From Serinus canaria (Eukaryota; Chordata; Aves; Passeriformes; Fringillidae): a DNA stretch of 64,000 nt. A program made the position numbers and the translations under genes. Below the pieces are notes generated by a model, which saw only the letters and a list, made by a program, of their open reading frames with translations, did not search any database and had not been told where the DNA came from. Where the stretch lies: positions 29,823,245 to 29,887,244 of the forward strand of contig NC_066316.1 in assembly GCF_022539315.1 (NCBI RefSeq). The letters are read 5' to 3'. Below are positions 27,401-40,968 of this stretch, one piece after another (position 1 is the first letter of the stretch; the number at the start of each line of letters is the position of its first letter).

Positions 27401-29256
27401 GTGACAGCCTGGGAGTCAGGTGCTTGGGCTGTGAGAAAGCCTGGGTTAGCACCACAACTCCACATTACAGCATTACAAAAGAAAGACCACAGAAAAGTGT
27501 CCAGGAATGAGCCTCTACCTGTTGTGTGAGAAACTCCCTGGAAGGTTGGGGCTACAAATGTTTGTCCAAAGTGAAAGTGCATCAGCAGATAACTGGAGAG
27601 TGGCTCTTTGACCACACGTGCTGATTATGTCAATTTTCTGAAAGGTGAGCAATGGAGACAGAGAATAGAGTTGTATCTGGATAATTCATGTCCTTTACAA
27701 AGGCCAGAGGTCTTGAGGCACTGAACAAAGGGGCAAGTGTCTCCCCCAGAGCAGCCCTGAGAACTATTGCTACTCTACATGTTTATATTTACATTCTGTG
27801 AAAATACTTGAAACTAAATATTTTGTATTGGCCAGAACATGATATGTCAAATAAATTTCTAATAATTTGTTTGGAAAGAAGATTCAGATTCTGAATTTCC
27901 ACTTTTTATTTGGCTTCCAAGGTACAAAATCAATTATTTGACAGCCATCTGGTAGATGTATCTGATGAATTTGCTAGGAACAAGTTTGACTGAAAATTTT
28001 TTGTGTTTATGATAGCTTCATTGCTAAGCAAATATTTTAACCATTGGGTCCCCCATTTCTGTAAGGTTTTCAAGGACAACCAAAACATCCAAACACAGGT
28101 TGTTCTTTTCTGTAAGGATTTCCATGTTCAATATGTGGTACCCTTGAAAGACCTGTGAGGAGAACAATCCCTGTTTTTATGGATGTTTTCTAAAAATGCG
28201 TGTATTTTGTCATTGTGTCGCACACTGAGGAGCAATATTTGTGCTATGTCTTTCTTCTCTAGGTACAGAAAATGAGACACAGGTAGGCTGATTGTTGCCT
28301 TGACTTAGGCTGGCAAAGCACCCAGAAGGGTCTTGAGTCAGAGGTTCTCTTATCTTTAGTGGATTGAAGGAGTTAGCAGATAAGGTACAGTAACTGATCA
28401 CAGTCATGGTCACAGAATTGCCAACTAAGGAGAAAAGTCTCTATGTTCTCTAGAAGGTGTCTAAAGCTGTCCACACTCAAATAGTTGTACTTATCCAGCT
28501 GAATGGGCAGCAGCTGCTGTTTGTAGGGTGGTAGTTGGAAGCTGAGCAGTGAAACTATTGTACAAATAATGCTAGGTCTCAGATTCTATACTGTATGAGC
28601 AGCAGAAATGAATATGGTCATGTTACCAGGAGGACTGGCTGGGAACTGATATAGCATCTTTATCAATCCAATTAATGCAAAAAAAGTGGGTAATTCAAGC
28701 TTCTATTGGAATGATATCTGCTTCCTCAAATGGTGCTCCACCCACATTGTAAAGCTGACCATCTGTCCAATGTCCTTGTTTAAAAGACTGACCTCAGGAA
28801 TTGCTTCAGATAGTTACACAGATTAACTGAGCAGATGGTTTAAAGTAAACATCCACCCAAGTGGTTAACATGTGCTTATCACCCCAGCAGAGCTAAGAAT
28901 CATGTGCCTGCATTCAGAGCCATCAGAAGTTGGTTCCACTGAAAAGTGGGTATTGAAAGGTACTGGGACCAGGGAAATGAATGAGGTTTGACTGATACAG
29001 TCACTAGAATTGCAGACAAATCAGCTCAACAAGCCAGTACAATTTCAGTTCGTATTGCATTGGTCTCAAAGCATATACATGTCTTGAAAGACATATGCAG
29101 AAATTCTAGGTAGGGTTCCAGGCACCTTGAGCTGATTTAAATTTGGGCAGTCTTAATCTTAACTTCGCCTTTTTCTCCTTCCCAGCCTCATATTCTTTCC
29201 TTCTTCCTTGTGCTAAATCTAGTATTTATATGTCTGCAATATGATCTGACTTGTGA

Positions 29257-29575
29257 GATCACAGAATGGTTTTGCTTGGCAGGGACTTTTAAAGGGCATC
29301 TAGTCCAAACCCCCTGCAATGGGGAGGGACATCTTCAGTGAGATCAGATTGCTCAGAGCTCCAGCTCTTGAATGTTTCCAGGAATGGGGCATCTAGCACA
29401 TTTCCAGGCAACCTGTTCCAATGTTTCGACACCATCATTGCAAATAACTTCTTCCACATATCTAATCTAAATTGACCCTCCTTCAGTTTAAAACCAAGAC
29501 CCCTTTTCCTGGTAGAACATTTGTTCCCATCTGTCTTATAGCTCCCTTCAAGATGATCTGGTTTATAGAGGACGA
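29257..29575 (-). mobile_element. CR1-type LINE fragment with ORF2 tail
   Basis: The plus strand shows GATCACAGAATGGTTTTGC, a CATCTAGTCCAAACCCCCTG block, CAACCTGTTCCAATGTTTCG and a CCTTCAGTTTAAAACCAAG block, the reverse complement of a CR1 3' region. On the minus strand the frame reads KLKEGQFRLDMWKKLF then KHWNRLPGNVLDAPFLETFK, matching the well-known CR1 ORF2 C-terminus (FRLD...KHWNRLP...V.DAPSLE.FK). The open frame runs past the recognisable CR1 to about 29726, but the extra residues do not look like CR1. The copy is 5'-truncated and diverged, hence old. Confidence 0.93.
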
Positions 29576-32500
29576 CTTTTTGAAGGTTTTGGGTTTTTTT
29601 CATTGCCAAGGCCACTTGCAAACCTGTGGACCATTTATACCCTTTCCCCGATAAATGGAATGTAAAAGCTTCATAGACTTTGAATTCACCAGCCACAGAC
29701 AGACACATGCCTCTCATCTCTTTCACTCAACTGTGGGAAGATTTAACCTTCTAAAATTCTGTTAGTGGTATATTAATTCACTTTCTGTTAGTGTTTGGAG
29801 CTGCACTGCATGTGGGAGCACTGTATCTGCAGAGCCAGGATCAGACCACACTTCTGGCGAGAGGTCACCAGAGCAGGAGAAGCAGCAAACCTATTTATAA
29901 TAGGCATTTTGTCCATCAGAAGAATGTCACAGCCAAATTACTATAACCTGCCTGAACCAGCTCAGCCCTCCTGCAAATGAAAGCCCAGATTGTATTGGGA
30001 ATGTTAGTTTTGCCATTTCTCAAATACATGAAGAAATCAATGGCGTATTCATGGCAGTCAGCAGAGTAAGTAGTTATTTTAGATGGACAATCCCCAAACC
30101 CTTACTGCTGGCACTAAGGGACTGCACTTCTGGCTGGTATCAGCATTAGTCCTATCTGGGAAGCTCAGATTTCCCTGAGTCACAAGTTTAAGCTGCATCA
30201 GCTGCCATGCTTTCATCTATTAGTTTCAGGAATGTGGTTTCTACACCAGATCCATCTGGAAATTACCTCCTCAAGACAGATTGCTTGTCAGTATCTCCTT
30301 AGGGCTTGTCTTCAGTGCTGAACTCTGCTTTTTTCCTTTTTCTATCCTTTTTTTTTTTTAACCTTGGGGTAGCTGATGTACATCAACTTTCTGAAGATAA
30401 AAGGAAAGGTAAAGAATACCTGCAGCCACAAGAGCAGATGCAGTGGGACAGGAGAGAAATGCTGGCTGTGGGTTAGAACCTTAGTACAGTAGGACTTCTT
30501 AATCTTAGGTACACCTAGGAGCTGTCTACCCTGTTATTTCATTCCTGCTGGCAGACCTGCTGGACAAGTGAGTTTGGGGATAAGACTGTGCAATGTGCAC
30601 AAGAAACACTGAGTTGTTTTTTTTTTTTTTTTAATTTATTTTTAATCATGATTTTGGAGGCCAGATTGTTCCATTTTGATCTATTAAAAAAATTCAGTTC
30701 TCAACTTTTCTCACTGTTTCACACAGAGGTTAGTCTTTGTTTTGAACTACATTAGGGTCCTTCTGTACCTTCACCTTGATAATTTTATTGCATGATAACA
30801 CTTTTTTATTGACAGGGAAGTAGCTTATTGTTGTTAATATTTTCAAGGTGGTGCACTGGAGAGGAATATTCACTGGAGAAGCATTGTCCAGCTGTCCCAG
30901 AACCTGGAAGAGAATCCCAAAATTTCACAGGCTGGTGTGGTCAGGCAGCTAGGTCTATCTGCAAGCCCTGAAACATTTGGCTACAATCCCTGAGGAAGAC
31001 ACAGAAAGAGGCTATTCTATGAGTTTCTTATGTAGATATTTAGATGTTTTTTGGTTCAAATCATCTTCCCTCCTCACGGAAAATACTTTCCTCTTGAAAG
31101 CTAGGATTAATGCTAAACCTTTTGCTACTCACATTACAAGACGAGGTCTGCAAATTTAGCCAAGAATATATAATGATGATGATGATATACCTTCGTGTCT
31201 CAGAACTGGAAATGACGCCACCATGTTCAATGAAGGTAGAAGATTATTTTATCTCCTTGGTTATATTAAATTATCAGATTGATAGGAAGAGGCAGGGAAG
31301 GCAAATTAAGATCATGAATCTGTCTTAAGCCATGCTAACATTTTGCTTGCTCGGTGTATTGACACTGCCAGAAGCTACATCCTCATTCCTAACTTTTTAT
31401 GAGTCTACATATTACAGGACAGTTTAACAGCTGGGTTTTTCAGCCTGCATGCTTGCAGCTCTCTCTCTGACTTCAGTTTCACTTTGCATGCTCTCTTTCT
31501 CCCTTCCACGCCCTGTTCTTTCCCCTCAGTAAGAGATGCAAATACCAGATAACTGACAGTTCAAGAGCTTGTGATCACCACTGGCTTTCCTGACTGGAGA
31601 TCATTATAAATGAGACATGTGAAATCTTCAGACATGGAAAAAGTGTAGCTAGCTTAGAGTTCAGGGCTCTCCAGAGAACTTATGCCTGGAGACCTGAGAT
31701 GGCTTAAATGCTGAAGTTCCTGTCATTTCTGAGTGTGAAGGTGACCTCAGAGTGATCACTGCTCCTAACCTGCAGCTGGGCAAGTTTAAACAGTCCTGGT
31801 CAGAAGTGTGAGTTCTCTCTTTGATCTCTCTGAACTGTTAATTGTTTATCCTCAATTAAATATTTACTTTGGACTTGTTTTCTAATCTAGGGCTTTATGC
31901 TGCACGATGCAGGTGGAGACTCTTGCCATTTTAAGACCACGGATATAATTTTCAAGATAAGCTTCAGTGTCTTACAAAGAGTCTGAGGTTCCTGAACATG
32001 CAAGTAATTTCTAAAAGGAGTCTTGAACTTATAAGTCACTTTACAGAAAAGAAAACTATAATGATTAGACAGAATACACCCTGATATATAGGAAGTTATG
32101 AGTAGATTTAAGGATTTAGCTTAAGTCAGTAGGCAGTTAACTAAAGCTAAATCAACATAGAAATGCTATGTCTACTCAGATTATATCAGGTTAACATCAG
32201 TTTCCCTACAAATATAAGACTTACTTTCCTAATACCTTTATAGCTGTGTGAATGCAGCTTTACACAAGCAACTGCTCTGAGAAGCATGAACATGTCTGTC
32301 AGTGACATCATTGCTATAATGCCATACTGCACCCTCAATTAAATAATGATTTGGTGTCATGCATTTAGATGAGAATACTGATGTGGTACAAGATAATCAC
32401 CCATCTCTTCTGGATATCCTGAAGTTGTTCCCAGCAGAGAGTCCTCATCACACGCAGACTCCCACATTCCCAGCAATGGCACTCACAAGGAAACATTTGG

Positions 32501-35500
32501 ACAACTGGTTTTGAAACACCCCATATGGCAAGGCAGGGCTGAAAGCAGAGGATCTGGATGCCTTGGAGGATAAATGTGAGACACCAAGTCAGCTGTGTGG
32601 CACTGACACAGAACTGTGGACTTGGAAGCTCAAGCTCTTGGTTATTTTCCAGACCTAATGGCTGGACTCAGAACAAGCTGCACATCCCCAGTGAATCCAG
32701 CCTGCATTTTATCAGAAGTGCACTGAAAATATTTTAGGGTGTTTTCCACAAAACATTTTCCAGTGTGATGGAACATTTTGGGGTTTATGAGTATATATTT
32801 TTTAATGAAACCCTTTTACATTGCAAGTTTTCTCGCTACTCTCAACTGTTCAATTTTCACAATCACCTCTTGTCATATTCACATAGTTTGTCCCAACATA
32901 TTTGATTCATTTGACTCTGACAGTCTTTGGAGACTCTCTAAAAATTCATTTGCAAGGAAAAATGACAAGAAAAACTTAGAAGTAACCTTCACAAATATTC
33001 TTCTTTTGAGGACTGAGTAGATAAAATTATGTATGTTAATGACACTCTCTGCTTCAGCATCACATCATCTCACAGTCATTTTATTATCAAAATATACTAT
33101 TTTTCACCTCATATTTCTAGTTTTCTTTCTGTCTTTATACAATTGCTTTTCCAGAACAAGCATACTCTTTTTATGAATTCTGTTCATCTAGCATATGGGG
33201 GGGGACACTGTAATAATAGCATAATGTATTATTAATATAATAAACATTTTTAAACCGTTTCTATTTTATATTTCTGTGGGACCATTTAACATTTTCTGGT
33301 TAAAAAATAGAGTATAATAATCATTGTACTGAAATATCAGTTGTTCTTGAGCTCGAGAATGTGTAATCTAAATGGAGGACTTCTAATAACCATGTAGCTA
33401 TTCATTTACTCACTGGATTCTGATTCAGCACTTACTAGATTCCTGTGCAGTAAAGCATTTAATCTTAGATTAACTTAATGTTTAAATTCTTTTTTTTTTT
33501 CCCAAGAAAACACTAAAACTAAATGTATCCATTGTCAAACTGAATTGTAACTCCTCATTAATCAGGACAGTCAACTGGGTTTAAAAAGGACCATGAAAGC
33601 TCCATCTAGAAACTGTACTGTTCCAACTGTGTTCTAAACTGAGGATGAAGATGTATTGACAGTGAAGTGTTTATAGGAGAGCAGTTTATTACCTTAAGAG
33701 AAGCAGAACACTGTACCTGCTCCTTTCAGCTGCATTTTCCCTACAGGTTTTAGCTATATAGTTACACTGACAAAAGTCATACCTCAGACCAGAATGCTAA
33801 ACAGTCCTCACTGAAAATGGCAAAGAAATTAATAACCTTATCTGTCAAAGACATAATGAGTTTGTGAAGATAGAGCTGGATGAAAAAATACTTGCTGTGC
33901 CTGAAAGCGATCCTACTACTTAGTTAACCAAAGGGTTCCCAACTGATTAGGGTTTTTTGGGGGGTAAAGACAAATCCAGCATATCACTGTAACAAGATAA
34001 AATTCATATGAGGATAGTAAAGTCTGAAGTAGGACACTAAAAGAGGTTACAGATTTATAATTTAATCGATACTGTCAATTTCTTTCATGCCTTGGTTTCT
34101 GTTTTCATTCACACATTGCAAATGGCATGAACAGCAGACAGTAATTAAAGAAATGAGACAGGAATAAGCTGCTAGGAAGCAGCACTGTAACAGAACAGCC
34201 TCACATGATAAAGCTGTATTCTAGCAGCAGGTAAAAAAAAGGGCATCAGCTAAAACCTAGCAAAGCACAGAGAATGCCTCTAACAGCACATCTGCTGCAA
34301 AAGTTAGGACTGGATTAATATTATTTTTGAGAATTTCTTTTTTAGGGTTGAAATTTTCATGTAACATACCCCAATGTTAAAGTGATTTACAAAAAGAAAA
34401 TAATAATTTCTCTAATTCTTATGAGGCTCTGGAACTGAGAGGAATTCTCAGTGCTATATTTTTAACACTTGTTTGCCTAAAGGACTCTCTGGATGTTTTA
34501 TAGCAATTTTTAAATTTCTATTTGATTACTGTAATCAGTGGCTGATTAAATAATATGAGAGAATAGGAAAGAAGGAAACATGAAGTCTTTAGCAAAGAAT
34601 TTTTTCACCTAGTAAGTCTTTAAGGGGCATGAGAATTGTAAATTTGCAGAGTAGAAACTGAGTTTTAAGTAGGCAGAAAAGAGTCCCCATCACTTCAGAT
34701 GATCAACTTCATTTTCCTAATTTGTTAATGTCCTATTAACCTGTCTGCTTACTGGTACAATACTTTTTCTAAATTTTTTATCATTCTTAAATTTCTATTA
34801 GTATTTTATTCCTAAAAAATAAACCAACAAGGCAGAGAATCCAGGTATTCAGAGGTATCCTTTTACTCTTTTTTTTTCCGAGAAGAAGAAATGCTGAAAT
34901 AATTTTTGTGTTATGACTTAAGAAGAATATTGCAGGTTTTGCTTTGTTTGTTTGCTTTTTTTTTTTCTCTTGGCTTCCCAAAATTTCCTGGGGATCTTTG
35001 AAATTAAGACTTTAAAGGTGTTATGGAATGGAATTTAAGGTAAACATATTTAATTTAATCCAAAAGCAGATCAGTATGAGGGAGATGTCCCCAGAGGATT
35101 AGTCAAGAGATTTATCAATTGCTAACAGATTAATGTTCTTTTATCTGACAGGGGATATTCAAATATATAAACCTATAATACTATAGCCTAACTCTATGCC
35201 TAGAGGCATATAGGCAAAGTCACATTCATGGCTCTTAGTAGTAGCTCTGTGGCTCCTATGAGGAATTTGAAAAGTCTAAATGTGCCATTACTGCTACCCA
35301 AACTTTAATCTAATCCCTAAACATGAAGTGTAGAATAACTTTTAAAATTATCTATCTTGGAATTCTCACCCATTTAGAAACTAAACAGTTATGTAAACGT
35401 GTGAGTGAGAGATGTATTTTTAACATATGAATATCTGGAAGATGTTTCTGTTTTCGCTGGAAATTGATGAAAATTGAATTCTCTAAGGTTAGGTGAAGTA

Positions 35501-38500
35501 TTGATCATTTCAACCTGTCAATTCTTCCCTGGGCTTATCATGCAAAAATACTTCATTTTGTATTATACTACAGAAACTGATAATACCGACAGAGCTGGCA
35601 GTCTTAAACCTTAAGCCGCTTTATTTTTCTACATTCATTTGCGTAGGTCAGAACTGTGTTTGTCTGCTCCCTAAAGAAAAAAAGATATTAAAAAAAGTTC
35701 AGTGCCAGAAACTGAGCACTCATACAACACTTTGCTAACGACTTGGTGCCAGTAAGTAGCCAGTGGGACCGGTGACACACTTCCTTTCTGAGTACTGACA
35801 GTAAAGAATGTGAATAGTACATTGCATAACCTGAAGATTTGCATTCCAAAAAACAGAGGAAGAGTTGAAATGATCTACAAACTGAAATCCAAACACCCAG
35901 AGCACATGAAATAAGCTATTCCCAGAGGCCGCTACAGTTCGAAAAAAATTGCAAGTCTCGCTGTCCTGCTCTCTTTCCCAAAATGTGACAAGCAAAGACG
36001 GCTTTGCCTGGAGCTCTGCCATCACATTCTCAATTGGCTAAGCACTGTTACAGAAGTGAACACAGGCAGATATAAATTTATAAATTATATTTATGTGTAA
36101 ATATATCTCAACATATAGATTTATAATTTGATGTGGTAAAATCCCATTAGGGGAAATAAATATTATAGAAAAGTTTTCAGATTCTGTTCTTCACTGTCCA
36201 TAATACACACAGGAATCCATCTGTGAATGCTAAATTCATTTACACATGCAAATTGCATAACTGGTTGAACAGTTACCAGACTTGTGTGCTCAGGTGGGGA
36301 TTATTTTAACATCTACCTCAAATTGTGTGGATGCAGTGTAGGCGTTCTTCTGAGTTTATGACTAATATCCCTCAGGGGAGACCTACAAAAAGGGGAACAT
36401 AATCTGTCAAGAACATACTTAATTTGATTAGTTTGAGCTTAAACATTTAAGCAGCCTTTGAACCTGAGCCGAGATGATTCCAGGAACCTTCTTTAAGAAA
36501 AGCACCTCTGACTGCAGGTTCAGGATTGCCATCTCTTCCTTATAAAAGGAACATATCGTACATAAAAAGATATTATGCTGGATCTGGAAAATATTTTACA
36601 GGTGTGCACTAAGACTGTATTTAGGTACTTAAATACAACATGCACTACTTTCAGACAGTATTGTTTATTTAGGGCATGACCCTGATCCAGGAGGTTACAT
36701 AAGGCAGGGTTTGTTTGGTTTTCAGTTTCATTGCATTTTGTGTTTCTGCTCATCACTGTCTTATCCCATTGCTCTTCTTGCTTTATACATTCCCTGACTG
36801 TGGGCTTCTTCTAGGAGTGTACAGTCCATCTCCATGCAAAGAAGTACTAGTTGGTTTCTTGGGTTTGCAGGGTTTTTCTAAAGCTGCCTCTCCTCATATG
36901 TTCCTTCTTTCTGTTTTAAAGTTGCTTCTCGCCATATGCTGGACCTTGAGAGAGGAACGTACTGGTACTACCTTCAGAAGTAACCAGTGCTCTTCAAATT
37001 CTTATCCAAAGGAATCCTACAGGAAACCTTGGAGCTCTTACAAAAATTTGGACTGTCTGTTATTTATCAGATTTACAAGGACACTCGTGTTTGGCTATCA
37101 AGCCCTCCTGAAGCCACCAACTGTTCTCTTCCTTTCTCCCTGATTTTAACAGTAGAGGTAAACATTGACTTAAGTTTGCTTTGTGCCATCTATCTGTAAT
37201 AAAAAGGTTAACTATAAATGCTGACAAGATCTCAGCTCAGTATTAGCCCTGAAGCCCTGACATCAGTGCCTGGTTATGTCAAGTTACAGGCTCTCTAGCA
37301 ACTGACAACAAACATTCAGACCCAGCCTTTACTGGGTGGAGAAACAGCAAGAGCATCTTTCTCACAGTAACCCGTCGTCTTTTCCTGTGTTTGTTAGTCA
37401 GAGACTTTAACGGGTGCACATCTCCCAACATCTTCTTAGTTACAAAGTTCCCAGTATTAATTTTCTTTCATGTGAAAAGGCCCATACGTTTTCTATATGG
37501 CTGGTTCTTGTGACAAGCCAGAAACTGAAGCAACCTCGCTTGAGTAACAACACAGAGACATATTACAGAGCTATCTTTTCAAGTGCATTTCAATTGTGGC
37601 ATTGCAATTACATGCACATAAAGCACTGGACTAACATCCAATGCTTGGGGAAATTGAAAAGGGTGGCTTGACAGATACAGCCCATTCTAATGCTTGAGGA
37701 GCAGATGGGTTTAGAAACAGTTCCAGGAGTACAATAATACAGTTTGGGCTTCTCTGAGGGTAGACTTTTTCTGAGGAAACCTGGTAAGTGGTCAAAAAGG
37801 AAGTAAATTAAAAAATGTCAAAAATAACATTGCATAGAATAATGACAGTGTGTAACTTGACATCCTGTAGGTAAGATAAATTAGTGAGAATAATTGTGAC
37901 AGAAAATATTGTCCAGCAGGAATAGGAGGCAAAACTTTGATTCCAATCTGGATTGATTCCCTGGCACTTTTCTTGCTCCCCTAACCCTAACCTAACCCTG
38001 CCTCCTTTTGTTTACTCTTTGTTTTTCGTTGTTTTTAAATTTTGTGAATCAGGGTAAATCACATGACCATATCACAGCTGCCTGTGAAAACACATTCCCA
38101 CAACTGAGAGCTGTAGCTAGTGCTAAATAATACTTTAAAATTATTTGGAGACTATTAGGTAAAATAAATATTCACCATATTCTATTATTACATTAATTCA
38201 AAGAGCTTCTGATAGTGCATTTTGAGCTGAATCTGTCTGCACCTCCGAACAGGGCAAAAGCCTTTTCAGACCATGATTATTTTGTACTACTTCCAACTTT
38301 CTGAAATATATTCTGTCCACAGCTGAAGAGCTCCTGATGAATCCAGCTCGTTTGAATCTAAGAGTGTTTGAGTTTATGATGTGGTTATTTGTACAAATGT
38401 GCAGACCTACATGGTTAAAGTTCAGTATTTCAAGCAGTATATCTTCACACATACTTGTCCTCAGCTTTCCTAAGCATATTATTTAAAACATTTTAAACAA

Positions 38501-39571
38501 AAATTACTACAACCGCTGCACTCAGAACTAATTTTTCTACATTTTCACCTAGAGTGATATCTTGCACACACTATTTGGTAATAAACAACCACAACAACAG
38601 AGGATAAGTGAGTTGACAACAGAGATGTGTCTGCTCCAAAACTCCAGTTCTGAATGTGTCTGAACTTCAGCAAGTTCAAAGAGAAGTGAGTGCAAAGAAA
38701 TTCAGCCCATTTTAATTTTTTTTTTTTCTCTGACTCCATGGGTTCCATTCATTTTCATTTCTCCATGAGACACAAATTAGTTCTTATCTGGGGTATTTGC
38801 ATTTACTTCTCTGACAGACAATTTTAAATTGAAGCAGGGGCTGGGAGGAGCATCCTGCTAGCACTGGTGGTTTGGAGACAGAACTGGTGGTTCCTCTTTT
38901 CCTTGCTGGTTGAAGGGGCACTCTTCATGCCACTGCTCCTCCTTCCTTCAGCTGGCGCCATGAGATTTCCTCTCCTCTTCCACACTTCTGCAATTGCTGA
39001 CACCCTCTGAGAGTACAGAGAGCTGCAGTTTCTGTCCTTGAACAGAAGTGCTTTTCAGAACTTTGGCTGCAAAACACAAGAACCCAAAGAACTTGTATAT
39101 TCTCTGACCTTCTTGCTATTTTTTTTTTTTTTTTAGTTCTTTAACGTATGCTAATCCCTTGATAATTTCAATGTTTTTCTAGGGAAAAGGACACATTTGC
39201 TTTGTGAGGAAGCTACAAGGAGCTCTATACAACAGATTCTCTTCACAGAACCTCTCTAATTAGGCATGCACAAACCAATCTTTCAGCAATAAGACACAAG
39301 ACACAGCATTTTTAGGCCTTGAGTTGATCTGGTAGGAAGAAACTGAAGGCTGACAGGTTACAACCATCTGGCAAGCCAAATAATACCCAAGAAATACACA
39401 GTTCACTGGATGAAATTTCTCTAAATGGCAAAGCCAGCCTTGGTCAATATTTCTGCAGTTATAAAGGCAATGGCATGATCCTTTGGTAATGCTTAAAGAA
39501 ATCCTGCTGAGCCTAAGGCAGTCTGAGTCAGATTCCCTCTGCTGCCACTCTTCCACTTCCAGTAGCATCAT
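29576..39571. other. Intergenic DNA, no gene recognised
   Basis: Among the most AT-rich parts of the window, for example 36065-36175. T-runs occur at 30617-30632 and 39119-39134, and the telomere-like motif sits at 37977. A plus ORF at 36715-37143 (142 codons) has no recognisable features. Confidence 0.6.
37977..37999. repeat. Short telomere-like repeat (CCCTAA type)
   Basis: CCCCTAACCCTAACCTAACC is followed by CTG. This gives about three to three and a half copies of CCCTAA, one lacking a C. It is far too short to be a telomere. Confidence 0.85.
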
Positions 39572-39940
39572 CTTGCACCCATCCCTGCAGCAGCACCACC
39601 ATCCTCCTGCACCCATCCCTGCAGCAGCAACATCCTCCCGTGCCCATCCCTGCAGCAGCACCATTCTCCTGGGCCCATTTCTGCAGCAGCACCATTCTCC
39701 TGCACCCATCTCTGCAGTAGCACCATTCTCCTGTGCCTATCCCTGCAGCAGCACCATTCTCCTGCACCCATCTCTGCAGTAGCACCATCCTCCTGGGCCC
39801 ATCCCTGCAGCAGCAACATCCTCCTGTGCCCATTTCTGCAGCAGCACCATTCTCCTGGGCCCATCCCTGCAGCAGCACCATCCTCCTGTGCCCATCCCTG
39901 CAGCAGCACCATTCTCCTGCGCCCATCCCTGCAGTAGCAA
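39572..39940. repeat. 31-bp minisatellite, about 12 copies
   Basis: CTGCAG recurs at 39585, 39619, 39650, 39681, 39712, 39743, 39774, 39805, 39836, 39867, 39898 and 39929. The period is exactly 31 after a first interval of 34. Each unit reads about CTGCAGCAGCACCATTCTCC followed by TG, two variable bases, and CCCATCC. Units differ by a few substitutions and no indels except in the first. Because 31 is not a multiple of 3 and the units carry no stop codon in the minus-strand frames, long minus-strand ORFs appear in all three frames (for example 39528-40208); these are repeat artefacts. Confidence 0.97.
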
Positions 39941-40822
39941 TCCCCAAGGTAGGACCTGTTGCCAGCACTGTGGCTATGGAGAGGAAGCTCTTCAGCCCAG
40001 GGCTGGAGCAGGTGGAGGAGAACCTGCAGGGGCCAGCATTCAAAGTACCTTTGTTAGGCAGCAGGCACCTGCCAGCAGTGGCATGCCCTGTGCATCTCCT
40101 CTGTGCATGATCTGACGTGCCCAGTGTCAGAGCAGGATTAGGAGAGATGTGGGCATGCATTCTCAAGCGATGATTCCCTCTGACCTCCTCCCCTCTCACG
40201 TGATGCAATCACTCGAGAGTCTAGCTGTTCCAGGCTTTTGACAGTTCAGAGGTCTGCAAAGGGTTGAGCCAGACTTGTTTTGTATTGCAGCTGAAATACA
40301 TCTGGGACAATGGTTAAAAGGAGACCTGTCTGTCTGCAAGAGTTGGAGGATTTTAGAGGTATGGAGGGCCTCTGTCCATCTACTACATAAATGGAATGTC
40401 TGAAAGAATAATTAGGCTGTCTCTTTTCCAGTCAGACGTTTGTTGCTTTTTACTTGTCTTATTCCAATACACTATTTTTTAAGCAACATATTTGGTTCAG
40501 CAAGTGCACTTGGGAGCCTTCACCCATGTCCTCACAGCCCCTGTGCTCAGCTGAGCTCTTTCACAGCACAGCAATGCCCTGTGCCAGACACCATCTATGA
40601 CACAACACTCTATTAACTATCACTGCACGAGGCAGACACTCAAACAGGAATATTTCTGAATAGAAACTGCACTGTCCAAACACGAACAACATATGGAGAT
40701 GGACCACTCAAACAGGACAGAGTGGTGTCAAACCTTTCCTTTTCCCCCATATTAGTTGCAACCTTTATTCTTTATCTTTATAGTTCAGTAGGCAGAAGGG
40801 CTTCAGTGTCACTTCAGTCACA

Positions 40823-40892
40823 CTACGATCCTGCCTCTCTCCTGTTCCTGCCCCAACCCTGGGGCAGGAACAGGAGAGAGGCAGGATCGTAG
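40823..40892. repeat. Perfect 32-bp-arm inverted repeat with 6-nt loop
   Basis: Arms 40823-40854 and 40861-40892 are exact reverse complements over 32 bases (left arm begins CTACGATCCTGCC, right arm ends GGCAGGATCGTAG), separated by AACCCT. Either strand could fold into a very stable hairpin. It lies between the TATA-like box and the AATAAA of the probable LTR, i.e. in its R-like region. Confidence 0.97.
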
Positions 40893-40911
40893 CAAAGGCG
40901 AGGAAGGACTT

Positions 40912-40968
40912 GGTTCAAAAGAACCGCGCGGTTTTTATAGAGTGGTACAATAGATTCTGTTCTATTGT
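40912..40968. repeat. Three further short inverted repeats beside the large hairpin
   Basis: GGTTC/GAACC with loop AAAA (40912-40925), the perfect palindrome AACCGCGCGGTT (40922-40933) and ACAATAGA/TCTATTGT with a 6-base loop (40947-40968) follow one another directly. The TATA-like box at 40931-40939 sits among them. Confidence 0.9.

Larger units (their letters stand above)
21301..29256. other. Intergenic DNA, no gene recognised
   Basis: AT-rich, with homopolymer A/T tracts near 23.4-23.6 kb and a small tandem repeat at 27355. No exon, RNA gene or recognisable transposon is seen. Confidence 0.6.

Noticed and set aside
36715..37143. 142-codon plus-strand ORF
   Set aside because: No recognisable domain. 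An overlapping +1 frame is also open in part, and the composition is like the surrounding intergenic DNA.
39528..40208. 226-codon minus-strand ORF with Cys/Met/Ala-rich repeats
   Set aside because: The repeat region is the 31-bp minisatellite, which is open in every minus frame. There is no independent coding signal.
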